Positions 46,301 through 56,784 of a stretch of 64,000 nucleotides of DNA are shown piece after piece. The notes beneath the pieces were generated by a model. That model saw only the letters and a program-made list of their open reading frames with translations, was not told the DNA's origin and did not search any database. The stretch covers positions 341,085,793 through 341,149,792 of the forward strand of contig NC_081408.1 in the NCBI RefSeq assembly GCF_030272615.1. The letters are read 5' to 3'. The translations under genes and the position numbers were made by a program. This DNA is from Cryptomeria japonica (lineage: Eukaryota > Streptophyta > Pinopsida > Cupressales > Cupressaceae). The stretch's first letter is position 1; the number at the start of each line of letters is the position of its first letter.

Positions 46301-46360
46301 TATATGGTAAAACTTATATTCACCATGCCTGGTGAATATACCTTATATGGTAAAACTTAT
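46264..46360. repeat. Small duplication with a perfect hairpin
   Basis: TATATTCACCA (46315-46325), loop TGCC, TGGTGAATATA (46330-46340) is a perfect 11-bp stem. CATGCCTGGTG also occurs 60 bases upstream (46264), and TATATGGTAAAACTTAT occurs on both sides (about 46301 and 46344). Confidence 0.7.
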
Positions 46361-46374
46361 CTAATAAAACATTA

Positions 46375-46993
46375 ACAAATATTTTGAAAAATGCTTTTGC
46401 AATATAAATTAATACTAAATACTTAACAAATTATTTTATAATAAATTATCTTTGAAAATTAATTCAAATTGTTTGAAAAATAAATTCTAATTACTTTTAC
46501 ATTATTAATTTAACAAATATTTATTTGTAAGTTTGAAAATAAATTAAAATAATTCTTTCTTTAAAATAAATTAAATATTTTTGAACAAATTTAATTATTT
46601 CTAAAATTTTTTTTAATAAATTAACTTCAAAGAGAATAAAAAAACTTCTATTATGTAAATTTTTTAAGACTTATAAATGCATGTTATAACTAATGTCAAG
46701 ATTCCAAGATAATCCAAGTTACAAAATAATTTTAAATTCCGCTTTAGACATCCATGTATACTTTCCAAGAGTATTGAAGATTGCAAGGTAAATGGCACTT
46801 AAACCTATCAAGTACAAGTACAAGTAAAACTCAAAAAGCCATCAAAGAAGGATCTTTTGTCTTATGGGACCATTTTCCCCAAAATCACCTATAGAATTGA
46901 TTCCTTTAACATTACAAAGGTGAGTAACAACTTAAGTATTTCATGAGACCATTCAATCAACTTATAGAAGGCTTGAAATTTGAAATTTTGCCA
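46375..46993. other. AT-rich spacer with a possible exon trace
   Basis: Up to 46680 it is A/T runs. From 46690 to 46920 the plus strand gives a stretch resembling protein, with P-S-Y-K-I and V-Y-F-P-R-V, and two or three stops, but no family is recognised. I give it as a trace only. Confidence 0.2.
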
Positions 46994-47539
46994 TCAAAAT
47001 TTTAAGGCAACTATTTGGTATAACAACAGTCCAACCTTTTTAGTATTGTGCAATCTGCACCAACTAGACAATGTTGCTTCGGCCAGGAACACTTTATCAG
47101 CTGGAAAATTATCTTGATTTTGTGAATTGGGTGGATTATTCAGCGGCAAAACTATATTCACATTGTTAGGAGTCATATTCCATGTCCTTCTTTGATATCC
47201 TTTATTGTTTCGGAAACCTTGATTATTCCCTACTTGCTGATTTGGATTGTTTGCTTGATAACTTTGATTATTTCTTTGCATGCTCAACAACTGATTGTTT
47301 TGATTCCTCAAGTATGTCACTTCAGTTGACAACTTCTTAACTTGTTCAATCAATTCTTTAATTTCATCATTTTCCTCTTGTGTTCTTGTAGATGTGGATG
47401 CACTAGTGGAGCTTGAGAAAGTGGAACTCGTGGATGAAGTACCAATTGGTTCGATGGTTGCACACTAGGTTACATTGCCTGTGGAATTGGATTCAGGACT
47501 AGAGTTTGATGTGCTAAAGCTTGACTTATTGCTTGAATT
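46994..47539 (-). pseudogene. Minus-strand Ty3 gag, C-terminal part
   Basis: Open from 47353 to 46994. It has a coiled-coil-like start (V-K-K-L-S-T-E-V-T-Y-L), an asparagine/glutamine-rich linker, then W-C-R-L-H-N-T near the end. The frame continues upstream to the insertion point at 47539, where a CTA/TAG-type stop also lies (near 47466). It joins in frame with the N-terminal part at 52636 when the inserted element and one GAATT are removed. Nothing of pol follows to the left. Confidence 0.65.
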
Positions 47540-48037
47540 TGTTGGATTTTGCCAAGATCAAGAGGTCAATGAAATGTACAAGATAGAGACATAATATGGG
47601 ACAAGAATAAACTGTATTCTCATCAATAGAAAATGATCAATAATCAACTGGATTATCACTGTTGTTACATACAATGTAGATGAGCCTGCTTATATAGGCA
47701 AGGCTAGGGATATGTATGAGCACACAAATATGACATGTGGCTCAATAAGAAACAAGGGTAGGTAGGAAATAGGTGTGGGTAGGTAGGAGAAATAATACAA
47801 TATTCCACATGAGGTGGATCACCCACCGAAGGTGGAATTATCACTCCACTATAAGTGGATATGATAGTGTAATAACAAGATCAACACCATAAGAGGTGGA
47901 ATTTCTCCTACACACACTATCCCAATGTGACACAAACACCCAAGTGTCTCATATCCAAACTACTATGAAATGCATTATCCTAAGTAAACTTAAGTAAGTG
48001 TAATAATATCCATGATGAATAATTATTTACACCAACA
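47540..48037 (-). repeat. 3' LTR of the TR-GAG-like element
   Basis: On the plus strand TGTTGGATTTTGCCAAGATC to TTTACACCAACA. GAGGTGGATC/AAGGTGGAAT/TAAGTGGATA/AGAGGTGGAA phrases recur inside at 47810-47905. Confidence 0.95.
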
Positions 48038-48048
48038 CCCCCCCTTAA
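48038..48048 (-). other. Polypurine tract of the TR-GAG-like element
   Basis: On the minus strand TTAAGGGGGGG, directly before the 3' LTR. Confidence 0.85.
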
Positions 48049-48258
48049 GTGCAACTTATGGGAATGCACTTAAGTCTACAATGCAACTAAGCAATGCAAG
48101 ATGGGTCCCGGCTACGAGGCCATGTTAGGTACCCATGAACAAATGCAAATGCATGCAAACCTATGCAATGAAATCTCTCATAAAGTGGGGAAAGAGAGAA
48201 AAACCCAATGGGAAAAAACCCTCCCCCAAAAGAGAGATGAAAGCTATACAAAAAACTC

Positions 48259-48690
48259 TCATAGAAGTATGTGAGGAACAAAACCCCATGTGAGGAAAAA
48301 GTCCCCCCCATATGAGAGAAGAAGAGAAGTCAAACTGTGATCCTCCCTCAATGAAGAATCTGCACCAATGATAGAAGCTCGATGTATGAAGAAACTGCTC
48401 CACGAACGTCGAACAACATTCCTCCCCTTAGGAAGAAACAAAACCAAAGGTGTATCCATGAAGTCTCCCCAATCATGAAGGGAAGATGTATGAAGAAAAC
48501 TCATGATGAAAGGAAGCTCTGAAAACTGCTCAAGTGTCCCCATGTCGATGCTAAAAGATACCCCTTCCAAAGGTGGTAAACTGTGCCACACTGCTGAAAA
48601 AGGCACTCCAAGATCTAGTGGAGATGAATGTAGAACAATATCCAAAGACTCATGTGTCTCCTCAAAGAATAAAGAGACCTCCTCCAACTG
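48259..48690 (-). other. In-frame extension after the Gag-protease stop codon
   Basis: The codons after the TAG (48693-48691) stay open for 143 more in the same frame, ending near 48259. The stop context is GTA TAG CAG TTG, one base off the plant-virus leaky-stop pattern TAG-CAR-YYA. The extension is hydrophobic and aromatic, with no known domain. Whether it is translated is open. Confidence 0.3.
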
Positions 48691-50541
48691 CTATACATAA
48701 GTATCCACAATCATGTCAACCTCAAAAGAATGATCATGTAGAGAATGAACAAGAGGGTCAGAGTGTGCCCTCGCAACAATCGAAGAAGGATCATCTTCAT
48801 CAAAGAGAAGATGAATGTCATCAATGATGTCTCCCAAATCTGCAATGTAGGATTCCATAAACAAACCTGCAATATCTGTCAAGTAATCATCCCATGAATC
48901 TGAAGCTGGAAGACAATGTATATCCTGCTGCACTGAATCACATGAAGGCAAAACTGTCGCACTATCTGCATCATCAGGTGCAATAGGTGATGTGATATCA
49001 ATATGAGAAGATGAAATACAAGACTCAAGAACTGGGTCACATGTGAGAATCCCCATGTTCAAGTGTCCAAAGTTCTCCTCAAAATCTAAATCATCATAAT
49101 AAGTGTGATCATCATGTGTAGAATCATTAAATGTGAAATCATCATCATCAACAAAATCTGAAAAGGAGTATAACCGAGATGCATGATCAACCACCCCAGT
49201 TGCAATGATAGCTCTAGTCTCCATGTCTCTAATAAAAACTAAGTCAGGTGTGAACTCCACAACTCTCTTGGTTGCGCCATGTGTGATTTGATAGATAGAA
49301 AGGAGATTGTTTGTCAAGTGGGGTACACACAACACATCATTGAAGGAGTTATCCCCAATGTCAATAGATCCTTTCCCAATCACATCCATGTATGTATGAT
49401 TGCCCATCAAAATCTGAGGCATGGTGCAAGGCTCAAATGTAGAGAACATAGACTGTGAAGATGCCATATGATGAGAAGCCCCTGAATCTAGAAGCCATCT
49501 CTCTGAAGTATGATTTGTTGTAGCACATAGAGCTTTTCCTTTTCTTGTTCCAAAAGAGTGAGTTTTTCCACTTGTAGAAGCCATGAATGCTTGCCCTTTT
49601 CCTTTTGAATGTGAGGAAGTGGAAGTTGATGAATCATCCTTCTTGTAGACTTTAGGCAAATCAATGTTATGCTTTTTGATGATATGTGTGAGCTCATCAA
49701 TCTTCTTAGTATGGCAACGATGTTCCTCATGACCAATCTTTTTACAATAAGCACAAGTAGGTCTCTCTCTCTTTGGTGAATTATCTCTCTTGGAAGAAGA
49801 TGAATCTCCTTGTTGTGGAGAAGATTGTGCTTTTTCCTTAGGCTTTGATTGCCATTTCTTCTTGTTTGAGTTGTCCTTTCCTTGATTTCCTTTGTTCCCT
49901 TGATTTGCCACTAATGCTTGAGACTTAGAAGAAGCCTTAAGAATGCCCATGCTTATCAACTTAGTTTGTTCCATCATCAACATTTCATTGAAAGCATCAA
50001 ATGTAGGCATTTTGTAGCTTGAACCCATTGTCATCCTATGAGTTTGGAAACTAGAAACAAATGCTGCATATTCTTGTGGAAGCTTCCCTATCAAGTTGAA
50101 TATCAATTGAGTATCCTTCTTATCAATGCCACAATCTTTGAGTTGTGCCCTCAACTCATTTGCCTTAGTGACATAATCTTGTATAGTATCAAAGTTCTTG
50201 GGATCTAACATGGTGAGATCACTATCAATTTGATATCCCCTAATCTCATCAACTTGACCATACAAGTCTTGAAACTTTTGCCAAGCATCCTTGATTAGAG
50301 TGCATTTCTCAATATGAAAAATGAGATCCTTTGATACATACTTTCTTAAGGTACCAATTGCCATGATATTTTTAGTGAGCCAATCTAAGTGACCAACTGG
50401 ATCAGCCTTAGGATCAGCTGGAGCAACAATAGTTCCATCAATGTAATGAGTGAGTCCTTTTTCCATAAGTTTACTCCATGCATCAATTTTCCAAGTAGCA
50501 TAGTTATGTGGAGTTAAGAGAGGAAACTTAGAAGAACCCAT
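48691..50541 (-). CDS. Gag-protease protein with acidic C-terminal domain (616 aa)
   Basis: Starts at ATG 50541-50539 (M-G-S-S-K-F); the frame is open further upstream but only from a non-ATG codon. Residues 1-220 form a UBN2-type Copia gag (W-S-K-L-M, then a helical core). A basic, Q/N/K-rich linker follows, and a zinc knuckle C-x2-C-x4-H-x4-C at 263-276. A serine-rich linker leads to the protease active site D-S-G-A-S at 352-356, with a complete retropepsin-like stretch to about 450. From about 464 to 616 the protein is acidic (runs of Asp) and unlike any Pol domain I know. The frame is intact, fitting the young age. The stop is TAG. Gag would package the element's RNA, and protease would process it, probably with help from Pol supplied in trans. 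Confidence 0.85.
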   Translation of the reverse strand: MGSSKFPLLTPHNYATWKIDAWSKLMEKGLTHYIDGTIVAPADPKADPVGHLDWLTKNIMAIGTLRKYVSKDLIFHIEKCTLIKDAWQKFQDLYGQVDEIRGYQIDSDLTMLDPKNFDTIQDYVTKANELRAQLKDCGIDKKDTQLIFNLIGKLPQEYAAFVSSFQTHRMTMGSSYKMPTFDAFNEMLMMEQTKLISMGILKASSKSQALVANQGNKGNQGKDNSNKKKWQSKPKEKAQSSPQQGDSSSSKRDNSPKRERPTCAYCKKIGHEEHRCHTKKIDELTHIIKKHNIDLPKVYKKDDSSTSTSSHSKGKGQAFMASTSGKTHSFGTRKGKALCATTNHTSERWLLDSGASHHMASSQSMFSTFEPCTMPQILMGNHTYMDVIGKGSIDIGDNSFNDVLCVPHLTNNLLSIYQITHGATKRVVEFTPDLVFIRDMETRAIIATGVVDHASRLYSFSDFVDDDDFTFNDSTHDDHTYYDDLDFEENFGHLNMGILTCDPVLESCISSSHIDITSPIAPDDADSATVLPSCDSVQQDIHCLPASDSWDDYLTDIAGLFMESYIADLGDIIDDIHLLFDEDDPSSIVARAHSDPLVHSLHDHSFEVDMIVDTYV

Positions 50542-50601
50542 AGCAGCAAAAAGGAAAGAACACAAGAGCACAAAAGCACAAGAGACACCCCCCAAATTCA
50601 A

Positions 50602-52125
50602 TCAATCAAAGTACCCCCCCTAAAGTGATGATTTTGGCACTTTATACTTAGTGCGATTACAATGAGCCACTTGCAAAACAAGTCAAAGTGGGCTTATGAT
50701 GCAAATTTTACAACTTCTCAAATGAGATACAAGAGACTTCAATCAATAGTGCAATGAATCTAACTGAGATTCAAGCAAATATACAAGTACCAAGAGAGCC
50801 AAAAATGGCCAAGATTTGAAAGTACAATTTCTACTTACAATGACATCAATCTGATAGCATCATGTGAAAGTAGACGAAAAAATACGCACTTTCAAAAAAA
50901 ATGGCACCTAAAAAGGAGGTCGGATGACCCCAAACGAAGCCTCTGAAGTTGCAAAAACTGGGATTACTCAGGGACAGTCACCAAAAACTGCATTTTTTGA
51001 AAAATCCGTGCATCAAAATCAAAAAATTCTTTCACCACTGCGGAGAGCACGAAATTCTAGCCCATTACAAAAAAATTGCACCCAAAAAGGAGCAAAAATG
51101 AGCAAGTTATGGCCATTTGAAGTTGAACTGCAAAATCAAAAATGCAAATGAGAGGGGGTCAAAAAAATTTCAAACCCTGCTGATGTGGCGCTGATGTCAG
51201 CAAATCACTGGGTTAAATTTGACGGCCGTATGACCGTCGCCAAAACTTCGCTGCCTGGCTGACTGGGCGTCCGTACGGAAAATGACGTGTCTAAGGTGAC
51301 TGGGCGTACGGTTTTCCGTGTGGCTGTGCTGACGTGGCAGACGGTACGAAGGTGTCCGCGTGGCGGTGAGTTGGCAGAGGGCGCCGAGAGCTGCAGTGAC
51401 GCGGAGGTGGCGCCGGGAGCGGAGCGGCGCCGGAGACCGCGCTGGAGACGGAAGCTCGGGCAGAGCTACGGCGTCGGTGAAAGTGCAGGTCGCGGGAGCC
51501 GAGGACAGTGCGCAGCGGCGAGGATGGCGATGGCGCCGGGAGGAGATAGCAGCGGACGGTGTTGGGGGAGCTCTGTCTTCGGCGGAGCGGAGGGCGGAGT
51601 CCGGGGAGAATGCGCAGGGTGCTGCCGGGAGGCGGCGCCGGAGAACGCCGGAGCTGGGAGGCGCTGGAGACTGCCGGGAAAGCTGTGCACGCGGCGTCAG
51701 GGTACGGTCTGTCTGCTACACCTGCGAAGTATGGGGTACGGGGGTCTGCGGACCCCCAAACCAAAAATCTTCTTTTTTTTTTTATTTGATCACTTTTTCA
51801 ATTTTTTTGATTTTTTCGAATTTTTTGATCGAAATTCAAAAAAAAAATTTTGATTTTTCAAACAATTTGCAGGAAAATGAAAATATTTTTTTTTGAAAAA
51901 ATTATATCAATATTCGAAAAATCCGTACGATTAGCAAAATTGGGGAAAAAAAAATTTCTCACCAAAATAGGTCAACTTTATAACCAAAATTCATGGAAAT
52001 GGCCTTCCGGACGCAATGGAGAGGTCGGATCTAGTCTAGGACGCCTCCAAATGACGATGCTCCTCAGATCTGCCTCTTAACGTCGCAATAATGTCTCTTC
52101 AAGACGAATCAATGAGACTCCAATA
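50602..52125 (-). other. Long leader of the TR-GAG-like element with a GC-rich block
   Basis: About 1.5 kb between primer site and gag. Its middle part, about 51180-51765, is strongly GC-rich (CGCCGG, GGCGCC and CGGAG repeated), while both flanks are A/T-rich (T and A runs at 51770-51900). Several overlapping frames are open on both strands, as expected for GC-rich DNA; I do not call a gene. Inverted pairs such as GACGG...CCGTC at 51220-51238 could fold. Confidence 0.7.
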
Positions 52126-52137
52126 GCTCTGATACCA
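52126..52137 (-). other. Primer binding site of the TR-GAG-like element
   Basis: On the minus strand TGGTATCAGAGC, touching the 5' LTR. It is the exact initiator tRNA-Met type. Confidence 0.95.
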
Positions 52138-52635
52138 TGTTGGATTTTGCCAAGATCAAGAGGTCAATGAAATGTACAAGATAGAGACATAATATGGGAC
52201 AAGAATAAACTGTATTCTCATCAATAGAAAATGATCAATAATCAACTGGATTATCACTGTTGTTACATACAATGTAGATGAGCCTGCTTATATAGGCAAG
52301 GCTAGGGATATGTATGAGCACACAAATATGACATGTGGCTCAATAAGAAACAAGGGTAGGTAGGAAATAGGTGTGGGTAGGTAGGAGAAATAATACAATA
52401 TTCCACATGAGGTGGATCACCCACCGAAGGTGGAATTATCACTCCACTATAAGTGGATATGATAGTGTAATAACAAGATCAACACCATAAGAGGTGGAAT
52501 TTCTCCTACACACACTATCCCAATGTGACACAAACACCCAAGTGTCTCATATCCAAACTACTATGAAATGCATTATCCTAAGTAAACTTAAGTAAGTGTA
52601 ATAATATCCATGATGAATAATTATTTACACCAACA
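52138..52635 (-). repeat. 5' LTR of the TR-GAG-like element
   Basis: Same 498 bases as 47540-48037, with no difference seen by eye. GCTTATATAGGC at about 52288 is a good TATA-like site when read on either strand. Confidence 0.95.
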
Positions 52636-52640
52636 GAATT

Positions 52641-53530
52641 TGATTCGGTGCCACAATAGGTCCCATATGAAGTAATGGCCTGATCATGTTTTGTACCATG
52701 TTCTTACTCACGTCGATAGCATCAAATGATCTAAGGATCCATAATAAATTTCCCTTGGATCTACAATGAGATATGGATGTCACAACATCGTATAAGCTCT
52801 ATGGAACCTATTATTGAATGAAGTGATAGGATCATGTTCTCTCCTTTTGATCTCCACAAATTGTCTATATAACTCAATAGGTGTTGTCGGAATGCCAAAC
52901 TTTGCAATAAATGCATCCTTCATTGTGTCCCAGGTTCTTATTGATCCTATTGGTAGATGGATGAACAAGAAGTATGCCTCTTCTCCTAATGAATATGGAA
53001 AGAGTCTATAGACTACATCTCCATATTTAATTTGCATGTTGCGTAGAAGGTCTTCAAACATATTGATATGATCTTCTATTGTACGATTGAAATCATTGGC
53101 ATTGAACTTAGGACATAAGTTCTCTGGATTTTTAGGCATATCATGATATACTACAAACTCTAATGGGGATGGATTATTGACCAACCACATAGCTCCATTT
53201 AGCACATAAAGAGAAGGACGAGGAGGATTTCCTTGTCCAGACATCGTGCTTTCTACTCCTTGTGAACTTGATTGAGAACTTGCTTGTATTGTTTATTGGG
53301 AGCTCGATGAAGTAGAATGAGAGCTTGCTGAGGTAAAAGTTGTTGGATTCACTGATTGTGTAACTACTTGAATACTTGTTTGAATTGCAAGATCAACTTG
53401 CTCCCAAAGTGATGGAGTTTGAGATGAATTTGTTTGATCAGATGAAGTAGTTTGATCTTGTATTACCAATACCGGTTGTCTAGATACTTCTCCTTTCTTT
53501 GCACATTTTGGTCTTGAAGTAAACTGCAAT
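52641..53530 (-). pseudogene. Minus-strand Ty3 gag, N-terminal part
   Basis: 53529-53293 is a serine/threonine/glutamine-rich lead. 53244-52780 is the gag core with D-F-N-R-T-I-E-D-H-I-N-M-F, then a F-I-H-L-P segment, W-D-T-M-K-D-A-F and Y-R-Q-F-V-E-I-K. The frame continues to the GAATT insertion site. A TAA near 53290 breaks the lead from the core. Particle protein of a Ty3 element; pol is missing from this copy. Confidence 0.75.
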
Positions 53531-54473
53531 TCAGTTAGTTCCTTTTCTCATGGAGTTGACCTCAATATCCTTTGGTGTTTCTCAGGTGAGAAATATCCTA
53601 TGCACTCCAGCATGAGGTAATTGTTTCTTCAAGCTCACTGTGGGTTATGTCGATCAAAGAGTGCTCTTGTGGAAGCTCTTCAAATTCTTTCATCCTTTGC
53701 TTCTTCTTGATCTAACAAGATTCAAACTTTGGTGTATTCTTCTTCACTTCTTCTAACTCTCCAAGCTAAGACGCTCAATCTTAAACGAATGTCTTCTTGC
53801 ACGTCACCTAATTCCAAATTTGGTTGTAGCACTTCATCCATCCAGTCCTCTGTGTGGCAATACCATTGAAGATGATAACTTCTTGAATACAGCTTGTCTT
53901 TGAATGACTTATCTGGGAGCAACTTGATCTTGCAATCTCTGGGCTTCCAAATCTCTCTCAATTTGAGCGTTGATTCTGTCTGTTGTCTCCTCTTCTTCGT
54001 CTAACACAAAAGTGACTCCAATGTATTGTGGTGCACTTGTTTTCACTTCCCAAACAAGGTTATTCAAACTGGAAATGATGTCTCTTTCGTCTCCTAAACC
54101 CAGTTGCTTGAATTCTCCTTCACTAGTTGGTTCACCTCTTCTAACAAGAGCAGGTAACACCATTAAGATTCATATTCATGACGCCAACTTTCAATATGGC
54201 TTCAACTTCTTCTTTCTCGATTGATTTCTAGTGGATTTTCAGTGTTTCTTGCTCTAGGAATGATGATGAATGGAGGCAAATTTCCTTGTCATTCCTCTTT
54301 ATCAATTAATACTCTCACTTGTTGGAATTTAGCGTAACTTCTTTGGTTTCTCCAGGCAAGAGTATTGAACTGTGAGATGATGTCTTGTTGTTCACCTAAA
54401 TTGAGATACTCTTGAAGCAATACCATTCTACATCATGACTCGCAATAAATCTTTTCGTTTGAGTGAAGCGGGC
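53531..54473 (-). pseudogene. Unrecognised ORF between primer site and gag
   Basis: Blocks 54163-53909 and 53961-53722 read as charged helical protein (D-E-E-E-E-T-T-D-R-I-N-A-Q-I-E-R, then Y-S-R-S-Y-H-L-Q-W-Y and D-V-Q-E-D-I-R-L-R-L-S). Stops and a frame change separate them. Position between primer site and gag suggests an upstream extra ORF, as Ogre-type elements have, or an N-terminal extension of gag. No family is recognised. Confidence 0.4.
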
Positions 54474-54490
54474 CCTCCTTCTAGCGCCAA
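54474..54490 (-). other. Primer binding site of the minus-strand Ty3 remnant
   Basis: On the minus strand TGGCGCTAGAAGGAGGG, just after an LTR end ...CATCAACA (54494). It is a non-Met type; the tRNA was not identified. Confidence 0.65.
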
Positions 54491-54493
54491 TTT

Positions 54494-56654
54494 TGTTGAT
54501 GTTCTTTTATGCACATGCAAACTCAAAAGAAAATACCAAAGTATCTTACCCTCTCTTGATCAAAATCTTTTGGATGCTGAAGATTTGCTTAAGGTTCATC
54601 CCTCTAAGGTTTCGTATGTAGGATCTCTACGTGTGGATAAGCCTAGTTGGTCGTTGTAATTACTATTTCATCAAAGGGCATTTATGGTTCAAAAAGACTC
54701 AACAATTAATTAGCAGATGGTATGCGATGAGGTTTCTTCCTAAAACTAATAAATGATTACCAAAAAAAAGGGCAAAAGGTGAGGGTTTAGAGGGAATTCT
54801 AAGCTATTCTAGCATGAATGAATGAAGAATGAATACAAATGAAGCTCAACTAGTTATAGCATCGCCATACATGAACAACTTTGCTAAAACTAATGCAATC
54901 TTCTAAGGATGTTTTAAAGTTTTTCAAATCACTGTCAACCATAGACACCATCAATTGAATGCATATCAAAGGTTGAGCGTTAATCGAACTTAAATACTTC
55001 AAAATGCTCCAGTTGACCACACAAGGCATATACTAATTATTAACTATTGACTATTCTTATTCCTATTCTCATATACAAATGAAAACCCTATTTGGATAAT
55101 CATCACCATGAATCAACCAATGAGAGAATAACACATGCTGACACGAAAACCAAGGAAGCATCCTCCAATAGGAACACGACATGCCAAATGAGATCATAAA
55201 AAACTTTCTAGAATTTTATTTCCTTTTTCTTTCTCCTTCTTGGCATATTCGATGAATCTAGACGTCATGCTCTCAATTTCAGAAATAGGAATCTCAAGTA
55301 GATTCTTCATACGCTCCTCTAGGTGATTCACCTCATCAAATGCTATAAGAAGTGAGAGCTCCCATCCATGCTCAAGTTCTTTTGTTTTACAATATGAAAC
55401 ATAGTGGTACGCATAACATCCAACTATTTTTCTGTGATCGGTCCACCTTCTCCTTGAAAGATAACCTTTATCCTTCTTTCTAATTCTTGAATGTCCACAT
55501 CCACTTCAATTTTGATTCTTTTATCAAGAATGATACACATTACCTCAATGATCTTATCATGAATAGGATGGACGATATCTTCCACTTGGTTACATTTCTT
55601 ACTCACATCTTCAAAAAGGAGTTTCTTTATTTGGAGCAAGGTTGACCATTGTAGCAAATTAAGAGTTGATTATTTCCTAATTATCCCTTCTTGTGCGAGC
55701 ATCTACCTAGGTGCCTTCCTTATTGCTTGCAAAACAAGAATGGTGATGTCCCTAGTATGGACGAAGGCATCAAGTGTCATCATGAGGTTATGAACTATCT
55801 CAAGAACTCGAATGGCTCTTCCAAGTATTTTCATCATATTCCTTACAAATTCATTAGCCATTGTGAAAGATTTGTTGATCCAAGCCTCTAGAAGTTGTGC
55901 CAAATTTCTCATTTTCTCCATGTGATCAACTGACTCAGTAGAAAGCAAAGGAGGTGGTGTGGTTGTCAGGCTTTTATGTCTCAAAGGCTATTGAAACTAT
56001 TGAATATAGCTCCTCCATGCATGTACCTCTTTCTCTAAACTTTTGTTCTTTTCTATTTTGACTTTTAGCTTCTCGTTTACTGTCTTTACTGATTCAGTTG
56101 CTTCCTCCATGGCTTGCTCGGAAGTGAGTAGACCCAAGTCGAATGTCTCCAAATCATATTCTTCTACCCAGATCTCATCTTCATACTTACCTGCGACGGG
56201 AGTGGCAATCTCTATCCTTCTAGAACCTATATCATCCCTTATTATCTTAGACATTTTTGGAGCTATCCTTCTCTCAATGACCTCTTGAGATCCATTTAAA
56301 AGATTGTCTAAATAAAATGCTTCTTCTTCTTCTTCTTCTATCACTTCTTTGGCAAGCCTCTCTTTGAGTCATTCGGGAATGGAGGATCTTCCTTCTCTTA
56401 CTTGTGCTTCTTTAGGTGGAGGCTCATTCCTAGGAGGAGAGGTTACTTCATTATTATCCTCTTGTTCTTCATCATCACAAATCTGAATATGAAGGGTTGG
56501 GTGTGATGAATCTTGAGACACTCTTCCTTGTTCTTGCTTGTCATTCATGTCATTTTGTATTGTTGACTCTATTGATTCATCTACTTTGTGGACTACACCT
56601 TCATTTCTTCTTTGACCTTCAACTTGATCTTCTTTCTCATGTCTAGAAGAAACG
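54494..56654 (-). repeat. LTR of the minus-strand Ty3 remnant (cut by the chromovirus)
   Basis: The left limit is set by TGTTGATG next to the primer site. The right limit is the chromovirus insertion, so the LTR start is not seen and its length is over 2.1 kb. The partner LTR is absent. It holds a coding-like region in sense orientation. Confidence 0.5.
55205..56654 (-). pseudogene. Second LTR-borne ORF (coiled-coil-rich)
   Basis: The frame enters from the right at 56654 as a long acidic, disordered stretch (E-D-Q-V-E-G-Q; D-D-E-E-Q-E-D-N-N-E) with one TGA near 56368. It then opens at 56344 as E-E-E-E-E-E-A-F-Y-L and runs to 55997 with a heptad-like end (E-K-L-K-V-K-I-E-K-N-K-S-L-E-K-E). Blocks 55984-55703 and 55657-55424 continue as helical protein, and traces go on to about 55205. 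More than 400 codons are involved. No family is recognised. Sense orientation and position inside the inferred LTR parallel the ORF of the Tat/Ogre-like element, though I see no sequence match between the two. Confidence 0.45.
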
Positions 56655-56762
56655 TGTAATGTCCCCTTCTCACTGATGTTCTTTTAGAGGTCCATTAGCC
56701 TATTCCTGAGACCCGTAGGCTAGGTGGAATGAGTAATCAGGGTCTAGCATCGATGAAATGAG

Positions 56763-56784
56763 GACTTACTATTTTTAGTAAGTC
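56763..56784. repeat. Perfect LTR palindrome GACTTACTA-TTTT-TAGTAAGTC
   Basis: A 9-bp stem with a TTTT loop. The 3' LTR has it at 63267-63288 and a second copy at 63381-63402 in the segment missing from the 5' LTR. Confidence 0.75.

Larger units (their letters stand above)
47540..52635 (-). mobile_element. Young non-autonomous Copia-type element (TR-GAG-like)
   Basis: Two 498-base LTRs that appear identical base for base, a perfect GAATT duplication (47535-47539, 52636-52640), a perfect tRNA-Met primer site and a clear polypurine tract. Total 5,096 bases. The interior codes for Gag and protease only; integrase, RT and RNase H are absent, with no trace of them in the 650 bases after the ORF. 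Such elements move with enzymes from autonomous relatives. Identical LTRs mean the insertion is very recent. Confidence 0.9.

Noticed and set aside
51287-51896. Several overlapping frames of 70-190 residues on both strands
   Set aside because: They follow from the high GC content, which lowers stop frequency; none has a recognisable domain or conserved start.
54435-54659. Plus-strand frame of 74 residues at the Ty3 primer site
   Set aside because: It overlaps the minus-strand primer site and LTR end and has no family resemblance.
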